Shown here: piece after piece, positions 47,034 to 54,864 of the stretch
Position numbering within the stretch: position 1 is the first letter of the stretch
Layout: each line of letters opens with the position of its first letter
Assembly: GCF_008632075.1 (NCBI RefSeq)
Contig: NZ_VWVM01000005.1
Coordinates: 1 to 64,000, forward strand
DNA: 64,000 bases
Direction: 5' to 3'
Source: Candidatus Pantoea gossypiicola
GTDB lineage: Bacteria; Pseudomonadota; Gammaproteobacteria; Enterobacterales; Enterobacteriaceae
Translations under genes and position numbers: made by a program
The notes under the pieces: model-generated
Seen by the model: the letters and a program-made list of their open reading frames with translations, nothing else
Databases searched by the model: none
Told to the model about the DNA's origin: nothing

Positions 47034-47801
47034 TTAAACCATACCCGGTGAGCAGACGTTTATACCTGCATTAATGAGCGCCATTTTTACCGAGCTGATA
47101 ATTTCCAGTGCGCCGGGCGTATCACTGTGGATACAAATAGAATCGAAACGAATCGGGATGGTATTGCCGGTAACGGTTTTGACTTTCCCCTCCAGACAGG
47201 CCATTAACACTTTCTCGGTGATCGCCTGCACATTAAGACGTCCGGTACTGCGGGTGAAGACAATAAGCCCTTGATCGTCATACTCTCTGTCGGCGTAAAA
47301 CTCGGTGACTACCGGATGCTCCAGCCGCTGCGCTGCCTGCCAGACGGCGGAGCCCGCCATGCAGTAAAGATAGAGGCCGGCGTCGAGTTGATGCAGGGCG
47401 GCAACAAAACATTGCGCTGCCGTTTCATCCCGCGCCAGGTGCATATATAACGCGCCGTGCGGTTTAATATGCTGTAATGGCAAGGAGTATAAACGTGCGA
47501 ATTCCCGCAATGCACCCAGTTGGTAAATAATGTCGTTAACCAGTTCGTCCATCGGAATAGATAAATGGCGGCGACCAAATCCTTGTAAATCATTAAATCC
47601 CGGATGTGCGCCAATGGCTACGCCATTTTTTCTGGCCGACTCGACAGTTTTTCGCATAATACTGGGATCACCAGCGTGAAACCCGGTGGCAATATTGTCG
47701 GAGCTGATTATCGTCATAAGTTCATTATCAACATCATCGCCAATTATCCATGAGCCAAAACTTTCTCCTATATCGGAGTTGATATCGACCGTTTTCATCA
47801 T
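47034..47801 (-). CDS. pxpA: 5-oxoprolinase subunit PxpA (LamB/YcsF family)
   Basis: A 255-residue protein. DINSDIGESFGSW start, IATGFHAGDPSIMRKTV, GAHPGFNDLQGFGRR and KPHGALYMHLARD are the family blocks with the metal/substrate residues. First gene of the operon, transcribed away from the LysR gene. Known PxpA pairs with PxpB/C to cleave 5-oxoproline to glutamate. Confidence 0.93.
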   Translation of the reverse strand: MMKTVDINSDIGESFGSWIIGDDVDNELMTIISSDNIATGFHAGDPSIMRKTVESARKNGVAIGAHPGFNDLQGFGRRHLSIPMDELVNDIIYQLGALREFARLYSLPLQHIKPHGALYMHLARDETAAQCFVAALHQLDAGLYLYCMAGSAVWQAAQRLEHPVVTEFYADREYDDQGLIVFTRSTGRLNVQAITEKVLMACLEGKVKTVTGNTIPIRFDSICIHSDTPGALEIISSVKMALINAGINVCSPGMV

Positions 47802-47947
47802 AATAATTTCTTATTTCCGTTGGGGACGTCAATTCACTATATGAAGATTTATTTGTATCCGAAAAGTATTATTTTTAGATAGTCTGATATCAGAAAAACA
47901 GAACGCTCATGGGCAAACATTTTGCTTAAATAAAAAGAGGGGCAGAG
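47802..47947. promoter_or_regulatory. Divergent pxpA/lysR promoter with LysR-type box
   Basis: Between the two divergent starts lies the 12-base perfect palindrome TCTGATATCAGA at 47883-47894, a T-N(10-11)-A type site fitting a LysR regulator. The region is AT-rich. Confidence 0.65.
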
Positions 47948-48865
47948 ATGCTGACATTACGCCAGGTTCGTTATTTTGTTGCCACCGCCGAAATGGGGCA
48001 GATCTCGCTGGCGGCCTTGCATCTCAATATTTCTCAGTCGGCGGTCACCGGGGCGATTCAGGAGCTGGAGCAGCTATTGGGCAAGAAGCTGTTTACCCGC
48101 TCGGTGCACGGCATGATGCTGACCGACTACGGGAACCATTTTCTTAACCATGCCTATACCGTGTTACAGACCGTGGATAATGCCGTGCGTAGTATGCCGG
48201 TTAATGACACGGGTGTGCGAGGCACGCTGCGCCTGGCGGCAAGTTACACGGTGATTGGCTATTTTCTGCCGTTCCATCTGCAACGGCTGGCGCAGGATTA
48301 CCCGCACATTGATATCCAGTTGTTTGAGTATGAGCGGCAGGATATTGAACAAGGATTGGTTGACCAGAAGCTGGATATGGCACTGGTGCTGACTGGCAAT
48401 TTACGCCATCAGTCGATTTATGCCGAAACCCTGTTTAATTCTACGCGCCGCTTGTGGCTGCCATCGCGGCATCCGTTATGTGAAAAATCGCACGTGACGC
48501 TGGAGGATGTGGCCGGGGAACCTTTCATTATGCTCACGGTGGATGAAGCCGCAGACAGTGCCATGCGCTACTGGGAAGAGGCCGGAGCCAGCCCGAGCGT
48601 CATCCTGCGCACCAGTTCGGTCGAGGCGGTGCGCAGCATGGTGGCTAATGGTTCGGGGATTGCTATCTTATCGGACCTGGTTTATCGCCCGTGGTCGCTG
48701 GAAGGGCGGCGCATTGAGACCCGTTCGCTGGTGAACCATGTGCACCCGATGAGCGTCGGCCTGGCATGGCGTCATGACGCCCACTTAACCCCGGCGATGG
48801 CGGCGCTGCGCGAGTATTTCCGCAGCGCATTCGTGACGCAGCAAATCAATATGGTGCGACGTTAA
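47948..48865 (+). CDS. LysR-family regulator of the pxp operon
   Basis: A 305-residue regulator: N-terminal winged HTH (LTLRQVRYFVATAEMGQISLAALHLNISQSAVTGAIQELEQLLG, shown in part; SQSAVTGAIQELE) and an effector domain with GTLRLAASYTVIGYFLP. Strong GAGGGG RBS. Divergent to pxpA, so it is the probable regulator; effector likely the operon's lactam substrate (inference). Confidence 0.92.
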   Translation: MLTLRQVRYFVATAEMGQISLAALHLNISQSAVTGAIQELEQLLGKKLFTRSVHGMMLTDYGNHFLNHAYTVLQTVDNAVRSMPVNDTGVRGTLRLAASYTVIGYFLPFHLQRLAQDYPHIDIQLFEYERQDIEQGLVDQKLDMALVLTGNLRHQSIYAETLFNSTRRLWLPSRHPLCEKSHVTLEDVAGEPFIMLTVDEAADSAMRYWEEAGASPSVILRTSSVEAVRSMVANGSGIAILSDLVYRPWSLEGRRIETRSLVNHVHPMSVGLAWRHDAHLTPAMAALREYFRSAFVTQQINMVRR

Positions 48866-49000
48866 CACCTCTCTGCGCCCGACGTGAGTAAACCTTTCCC
48901 TATTAATAACCAAAAGTTTTGGCATTTGAGAAATGGACAAGACTGGAGCGCCCCGAGCCGTAGACAAATCTGCCCTGTAGTTTGAGCACTGAAGAAATCT
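48866..49000. other. Gap after the LysR gene
   Basis: No gene seen. Confidence 0.4.
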
Positions 49001-49078
49001 ATGGGTACACCGCGTTTTACTCCCGAATTAAGAAGAGGCTGTCCGCCAGATAATCGAACGTAGTTATTCCGTGGCCGA
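49001..49078 (+). pseudogene. IS3-type OrfA N-terminal remnant
   Basis: MGTPRFTPE, then after a one-base deletion KEEAVRQIIERSYSVA: the start of an IS3-family OrfA of the IS150/IS1400-like kind. Truncated after 26 codons by the integrase remnant. Confidence 0.65.
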
Positions 49079-49282
49079 AAATGCGTTGTTGAGCGGGATT
49101 AATGTTCCGAGCCAGTAACTTACGGATCCCCTCGCGTTGCTGTCGGGCACCAGCCAGCGACATAACAGGGTAAGCACTTAAGCCAGGACGGGATGCTTTA
49201 CCGTTGATACGGTATTTGGGATACCAAAGACGTGAACCGTCTGGATGGACACGCAGCTACAGACCAATCAGAGGCTTTACAA
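49079..49282 (-). pseudogene. P4-type tyrosine integrase, N-terminal remnant
   Basis: Minus strand reads KPLIGL-stop-LRVHPDGSRLWYPKYRINGKAS, then LSAYPVMSLAGARQQREGIR and NPAQQ: the arm-binding (DUF4102-like) domain of P4/CP4-family integrases. An in-frame TAG and the missing catalytic domain show decay. It lies about 200 bases from an attachment-like repeat (49485), the usual position of an island integrase. Confidence 0.75.
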
Positions 49283-49484
49283 GAAGGTTTGAGGCTGCGG
49301 GTTTTCGTGTCGTTAAGGGGGGCATTTGGCGATCACTCCACAATCGAACTGAAATGACCCAGATTTGACGACCACTTTTTCCCGATGCGGGGGGTAAACT
49401 GAATACGAATCGGGAAGGCTTTTCACGCTAACTTATTGAATCAAAATCGTACAGGGATTCGCAAAGCGACATGAAAACAAGAAT

Positions 49485-49581
49485 TTGACTCTCTGACTGG
49501 GATCGCCTTTGCCAGTAACTGGCTAATAATTAAGCTAATCCTGAATTTCCTTTTTGTCAAGACCACCAGAATGACCACCAA
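49485..49581 (-). repeat. Attachment-site-like repeat (copy 2)
   Basis: Roughly 85% identical to 11746-11842, including the CTCTGACTGG end of the tRNA-Asn core and the paired GACCACC words. The first bases of the core have drifted (TTGACT for TGGCTC). Marks an island end in the same orientation as copy 1. Confidence 0.75.
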
Positions 49582-49725
49582 TCGAAGCTGGTGATCATTT
49601 TTGTACATTTGGTTATCGCTATTTAATTTATGAAACTTGGGTTGTTGTACGGCCTGAACCTACCTCGTTTGGATTCTAAGATCTGCAGGTGATTTTTATC
49701 TGCAGATCCTATATCAGTAAGTTTT
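49582..49725. other. Gap between attachment repeat and CHAT gene
   Basis: Contains CTGCAGATC...GATCTGCAG-like inverted words (about 49680-49706: ATCTGCAGGTGATTTTTATCTGCAGAT), a likely hairpin terminating the minus-strand CHAT gene. Confidence 0.5.
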
Positions 49726-51852
49726 TTATTCTATGCTTAGATCTTCTGCATAAATTAAAACTTTTTCAGGAGAGCCTATTTGCACATAGTTCAGGCATTC
49801 AGCAAACAAGAAGTGATTATTAAGTTCATCACTAATTTGATTTTTAGATAGGTCTGTTAAATTTTCAAAGAAATAATAAACTCCATCTAAAAAATCGTGA
49901 GGGTGATTTTCTAATGCGATATTTATATAATTCCGTAACTCTATTAATATGGACTTATCATTAATTTTATATTTTCTGAAAATGTACATTAAAAAATAAT
50001 CGAAATAAACTCGGCGGTTAAGTCCCGTAATGAACTCTGACCATCTTAAACTTGTTTTAGTGAATAAAATTCTTTCAGGTAGATAGTATCTTAGGCGTTT
50101 ATATAATCGGCCTATATAGATAGCCGCATCTCTACTTAATATGGGGTATGTACTAGCCAGTACCGTTTTTGCTCCTGCACATAGAAAAGCATTTGCTGCA
50201 TTAAAATGATTTCTATCGGCTGGGCTTGTATCACAAGCACTTAATACGACTATTGGTGGGATATTAGCTAAACCCATTAACTCATAAGGATACAAAATTT
50301 CACCTGATAGCTCAAGGAATCCATGCCCATCATAATCATGGCCACCGTGCATATCAAATATTACAAGAGCGAATTTAAATGAATTCAAAGAATCCACTAG
50401 CTCATTTTTATTTGTGACATCTTTAAATATTACTTCCATTTCAAAGTTCGGGATGTAAGACCCTTTTTTAGAAACTTTTTCATTTACTACTGAATTAATA
50501 CTAGGGTCGTTGCATTCTTTTATTACCCGATGCAATTCATTTTTTATATCATTACTTATACGTTCCCCAGCTTTAAAGGAACTGATGACTAATATTTTTT
50601 TAAAACTATCTAGGCTTATTGAAACTTCGTTATTATTGAGAAGAATGTTTTGTTTTATAAATCCCGGGGTGTTGAATATACGACTTGTGTTATGCCTTAT
50701 CATCAACGGTAGGCCATTTACATTAGTCCATTCCAAAGGGAAGTTTGATATTATTTTTATTTGCTTATTTGATGTTTTAGAAAAATAATCAAACATAGTG
50801 TCAGATTTATCAATTACTTTAGATGAGAAAATCTTCATCATTTTTTGTATTTTTGATATATTACTATTTCTAATGTTTTTACCTATGTCTGAAACCAGGC
50901 TAAAAAGATCATTATTACATATTCTTATTTTTATTTCAGGAGTTAAAGTCGATGAAGCATAAATGGATGATATTAGACTGTTGAAATATAACTCATTCCG
51001 ATATTCAGCAATATGATTGTTATAATATGAACTATCAATGTCTGTTGATGTTTTAGCATATGAGATTGAGTCGGAAATCAGCTCGTAATCTATGGTTTGG
51101 TTTCTCATTAATGCATGCTTTGAGTATTTCTTTGCATTTATAGAATACTCTAGATCAATGGTAAAGTCAGTGATTAAATAGTCTACACTTGGTATCGATA
51201 ATTCTATGTGCATGTTGCTTGTTATTTTATTCTTAATTTTATTTATAAGATTGATTGATGTTTCAATATTTTCATTTTTGTCTTTATTACAAATGACTTT
51301 AGGGTTAAAAAAGAGATTGATTGATTCTAATGTTTTTATATTGCAAAAGGTAGAAATATTCTCGTCTATTTTAATATCGGTTTCTATGTGTTCTCGTTTA
51401 TAAGTATCAGGTAGGTCGGTATAAACAGAATCTTGTTCTTTAATTTTGGAGAAGAAAAAGTTCCTCAGTACATCAATATTAATTTCTTCATGTGAAAGGG
51501 TGTTCTCAATTGCAATATCTTTATTTATTGAGATATATAGTATAGTACCACATTTTTTCACTGCCTTGGTGAACCTTTCATCTATGAAAACAACTTTAAA
51601 AACATAAGGTAAGTTTTCAATTTCATTATAATCTTCAATGAAATGTATTATTCTTCCGGGATGTATGCCGCTAATTCTTATTTTTATCTTCTCTTCTTTC
51701 TCGCAAAGTAATTCTGGTATGCTTATTGGTAAGTTATTGATCTTTTCTAATAAGGGTGATAATTTAAGTAGATAATTAGAAGATCTTAAAAAAAAAGACT
51801 CTCCCTCATTTTTATCTATTATAATATAACAAATGCTAAATTTGTTTTTCAT
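49726..51852 (-). CDS. CHAT-domain (caspase-like) protein
   Basis: A 708-residue, very AT-rich gene. The C-terminal third is a CHAT peptidase domain: histidine in FDMHGGHDYDG (about His502) and cysteine in VVLSACDTSPAD (about Cys540), both catalytic positions intact, followed by AGAKTVLASTYPI, the usual CHAT core strand. The N-terminal 400 residues are alpha/beta-mixed with no repeat (no TPR seen) and no family that I recognise; they may sense a trigger or bind a partner. In known systems CHAT proteases are activated effectors (gasdermin cleavage, type III-E CRISPR). No gasdermin-like or CRISPR gene is adjacent, so its substrate is unknown. Stands alone between an island repeat and pilL debris. 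Confidence 0.85.
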   Translation of the reverse strand: MKNKFSICYIIIDKNEGESFFLRSSNYLLKLSPLLEKINNLPISIPELLCEKEEKIKIRISGIHPGRIIHFIEDYNEIENLPYVFKVVFIDERFTKAVKKCGTILYISINKDIAIENTLSHEEINIDVLRNFFFSKIKEQDSVYTDLPDTYKREHIETDIKIDENISTFCNIKTLESINLFFNPKVICNKDKNENIETSINLINKIKNKITSNMHIELSIPSVDYLITDFTIDLEYSINAKKYSKHALMRNQTIDYELISDSISYAKTSTDIDSSYYNNHIAEYRNELYFNSLISSIYASSTLTPEIKIRICNNDLFSLVSDIGKNIRNSNISKIQKMMKIFSSKVIDKSDTMFDYFSKTSNKQIKIISNFPLEWTNVNGLPLMIRHNTSRIFNTPGFIKQNILLNNNEVSISLDSFKKILVISSFKAGERISNDIKNELHRVIKECNDPSINSVVNEKVSKKGSYIPNFEMEVIFKDVTNKNELVDSLNSFKFALVIFDMHGGHDYDGHGFLELSGEILYPYELMGLANIPPIVVLSACDTSPADRNHFNAANAFLCAGAKTVLASTYPILSRDAAIYIGRLYKRLRYYLPERILFTKTSLRWSEFITGLNRRVYFDYFLMYIFRKYKINDKSILIELRNYINIALENHPHDFLDGVYYFFENLTDLSKNQISDELNNHFLFAECLNYVQIGSPEKVLIYAEDLSIE

Positions 51853-52315
51853 TTAAGGACTCTTTCTGCTAGATTTTCCGTAAAAAATTTTTTTGGGTTG
51901 AATATTTCATTGTAAGTTAACAGACTGAAACTTTTAATTATTATGACATTTTGAAATGTATAAGTATAGGTTTTGTATTAAAAAATGAAATGTAGCCATG
52001 CAAGTGTCAAGACTCTATCCTGTGTGGGACAGTTTTTAAGTATTAGAAGTGGGCATCTTTGCACATATCTTGTTATTTGAAATCCTGATTCCCACTAGTG
52101 GTAATCTTTCGAGTACCATAAGTTACTGTCCCTTTACCCTGTGGCATTGATAAACCGCATCTTGCAGTTTTCCACTAAAGATATCATCATAGTTGGTATC
52201 TAACTGTTGATATTGAAGGCTGTTTTTGTATGGTCGAATAATATTTAGTGGACAAAGAAGGCGTATATCCCCAAGAGAATAATTTTTTTACGACATTAAG
52301 TAAGTAATATTTTCA
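51853..52315. other. AT-rich intergenic region
   Basis: Promoter side of the CHAT gene. No gene or RNA recognised. Confidence 0.4.
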
Positions 52316-52880
52316 TTAGAAGAAAGTCACTCCCCGCCAAGCTGAGTCCCTAAAATATTCAGCAGTATAGGAGGCAGTTTGCACGCTATAGACATGAGGG
52401 TTTAGAATCATTATACCTAATGCCCTGAGAAAAATTGATCTGCTTCCAGTTGATATTGTGCCGTATCGCCAGGGTATGACCTGTCGTGCCAGCTCATTGT
52501 TCTCCAAATCCCAGGATGGCCCGTCCAATGTGAGCAATGCGTAGCTCAGGCTCATTAGGCCGGATACAAGTGTGCCGCGGGCAGTGACAGTGAATAGAGT
52601 CTGATAGCCGCTTCGCCTTAGCGCGCCTTGCAGACCGTCACCAACGGTAGCGCGGGAGTTTTCCGGCAATGCCACGCCGATTACCTGCAATATCAGGTCG
52701 TGCTGCGCTACATCAGGTGCTAGCTTTAAAGAGGGTAGCGCCCGGAATAAAACCGGGCTCAGCATTTTCAGGAACCGGAGAAATCTCTTTAATGGGCGAA
52801 GGCAAGAGAGGCGAGGAGGTTGTCGCGCAGCCACTGAGCAAGGCAGTGACGACAAAAAGCCACTTTGTGAGATGGATCAT
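52316..52880 (-). pseudogene. PilL-type conjugative pilus lipoprotein, frameshifted
   Basis: ATG 52880 opens a lipoprotein signal with lipobox LLSGCATT. This frame closes at a TGA near 52705, and the protein goes on in a second frame: LAPDVAQHDLILQVIGVALP, then VGDGLQGALRRSGYQ and LDGPSWDLENNELARQVIPW. This matches the N-terminal domain of PilL from PFGI-1/SPI-7-type integrative conjugative elements. The tail to 52316 is not conserved. A remnant of a conjugative element, not of a defence gene. Confidence 0.7.
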
Positions 52881-53079
52881 AGGCATGGTTTAGCTCTCTG
52901 TTACGATGAACTGTTACCTTCGTCGGACAAATAGATTTGATTAGCAAAAAATGTGCAATGACCAAAACCGTTTTGATCGCAACTGCACCCCTCAGCAGAT
53001 TTGGTCGTGCTAGGCAGTCTCTTGCGGTTTGAGGGCTACTCTTATTTTGGAAGATAATCAAAAAGATAGGGAGGCAGTA
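52881..53079. promoter_or_regulatory. Promoter region of the OLD-UvrD pair
   Basis: Contains AT-rich promoter-like DNA and, at 53070-53074, the GGAGG RBS of the nuclease gene. Confidence 0.45.
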
Positions 53080-54864
53080 ATGCGGATTTCCCGAATCCGG
53101 TTAATTAATTTCGCCAACTTCTCCGACGTTGATGTTGAAACGGGTGAGAGTATTGTTATTGTTGGTGAAAACAAGGTTGGCAAGAGCAATTTTATTCGCG
53201 GCCTGCAACTGATTCTTGACCCAGCGTTGTCTGAGCGTGACCGTCAACTGGGTTTTGAACATTTTTGGGATGGATTGGGCGAAGACAAATTGGGGGAGAC
53301 CATTGAAATTTCAGTAGATTTCACTGATTTCACTGACGATCCCCGATTGATGGCTCATCTGAATGACTGTGTCCTTAATCCGGGGCCTCCGATGGTGGCC
53401 CGCCTTACCTATCGCTTTCAGCCCAAAACCGAGTTAAATCGAGCTCCAGAATCGTTAAAAGATTATGAGTATGTGATCTTCGGTGGTGCTGATCCTGACA
53501 TGCATATTGGTGGTGCGTTTCGTCGTATGTTGCCCATCGATGTTCAAGGCGCGTTGCGTGATGCTGAGAAGGATCTTTCAAGTTGGCGCAATTCACCCTT
53601 GAGGCCGCTTATTGAAGAACTTTCCGCATCTCTGGACGAGGAGGATCGTGAGGAGATTCAAACCCTGGTCGATGAGGCTCAGCGGGAACTGGCTGGGCAT
53701 GATGAGGTGGTGGCGACAGCCGAACGAATTAGCGAACGGTTGATTGCTATAGCAGGTGAGCAACATGCCGTTCCGGTATCGCTCGGACTTGCACCGACTC
53801 GCGTTGATGCGCTGCTACGTAGCCTGCGTTTGCTGCTCGACAGTGGCATTCGGGGCATTGGCGATGCCAGCTTGGGGACAGCTAATCTGATTTTTCTGGC
53901 TCTGAAAAGCCTCGAACTTGATCGTCTTGTTGATGACGGAGAGCGAGACCATACGTTTTTCGTCGTCGAGGAGCCTGAGGCACATTTGCATCCGCACGTA
54001 CAGCGCCTAGTCTACCGTTATTTCCTGGGTACTGACGGGGAGAATGGTGATGAAAGGGCACCGCTGACAACGATCCTGACCACCCATTCCCCACATATTG
54101 CCAGCGTCACGCCTGTCAGATCTATCGTTCTGCTGCGTCATGACGCAGAGGACGAGAAGACTATTGCTGTTTCAACGGCGAACGCACCGTTTACGCAGCG
54201 GGACGAAGATGATCTGCAGCGCTATATCGACGTCACCCGCGGCGAAATATTCTTTTCACGTGGGGTGATCCTAGTGGAAGGGGATGCTGAACGCTTTCTT
54301 GTCCCTGCATTCGCCGATGCTCTTGATATTCCCCTCGATATGCTTGGGATCACGGTGTGCTCGATCGGTGGAACAAATTTCACTCCGTATGTGAAGCTCC
54401 TGGGGCCACGGGGGCTTAATATTCCGCATGTGATTTTGACAGACCGCGATCCTATGGCGGTTGGAGAGCCGCTGGTTCGTAGGAGACTTATCAATATTTT
54501 AGACGTGCTTGAGGGAGATGTTGACCATGATGATATGGATACCGATGAAGTGATTGCACGTGCCGGGGTGTATGGATGCTTTGTCAATGAGATCACCTTG
54601 GAGCCTGAGCTGTTTACCGGTGGACTGGCCGAAGCCATGCAGTCGGTCATTGAGCGGGAACTATCTCTGGCGCAAGTTACCTTAGATCGGATACAGGCAT
54701 GGGTGGATGACACGGACCAGCTTGATATAGCCCGGTTGTTGAAACTAATTGAGCGAATTGGCAAAGGGCGGTTCGCCCAGGCGCTGGCAACTTCGGTGTC
54801 GGAGGATGTTTGTCCGGATTACATTCGCGAAGCACTGGAGCATATCCGCGATGCCGTTGCGTAG
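53080..54864 (+). CDS. OLD-family ATP-dependent endonuclease (GajA-like)
   Basis: A 594-residue protein. ABC-type ATPase domain: Walker A GENKVGKSN (29-37), signature-like SLGTANLIFLAL (264-275), Walker B FFVVEEPEAHLHP (293-305), H-switch TTHSPH (335-339). C-terminal TOPRIM nuclease: VILVEGDAERF (glutamate 400) and VILTDRD (Asp455, Asp457). ATG 53080 has GGAGG; the longer frame to 53029 is rejected. Overlap of 14 bases with a UvrD-like helicase gene makes this a class 2 OLD pair, the layout of Gabija (GajA/GajB). A role in phage defence by ATP-gated DNA nicking is inference from that family. Confidence 0.88.
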   Translation: MRISRIRLINFANFSDVDVETGESIVIVGENKVGKSNFIRGLQLILDPALSERDRQLGFEHFWDGLGEDKLGETIEISVDFTDFTDDPRLMAHLNDCVLNPGPPMVARLTYRFQPKTELNRAPESLKDYEYVIFGGADPDMHIGGAFRRMLPIDVQGALRDAEKDLSSWRNSPLRPLIEELSASLDEEDREEIQTLVDEAQRELAGHDEVVATAERISERLIAIAGEQHAVPVSLGLAPTRVDALLRSLRLLLDSGIRGIGDASLGTANLIFLALKSLELDRLVDDGERDHTFFVVEEPEAHLHPHVQRLVYRYFLGTDGENGDERAPLTTILTTHSPHIASVTPVRSIVLLRHDAEDEKTIAVSTANAPFTQRDEDDLQRYIDVTRGEIFFSRGVILVEGDAERFLVPAFADALDIPLDMLGITVCSIGGTNFTPYVKLLGPRGLNIPHVILTDRDPMAVGEPLVRRRLINILDVLEGDVDHDDMDTDEVIARAGVYGCFVNEITLEPELFTGGLAEAMQSVIERELSLAQVTLDRIQAWVDDTDQLDIARLLKLIERIGKGRFAQALATSVSEDVCPDYIREALEHIRDAVA

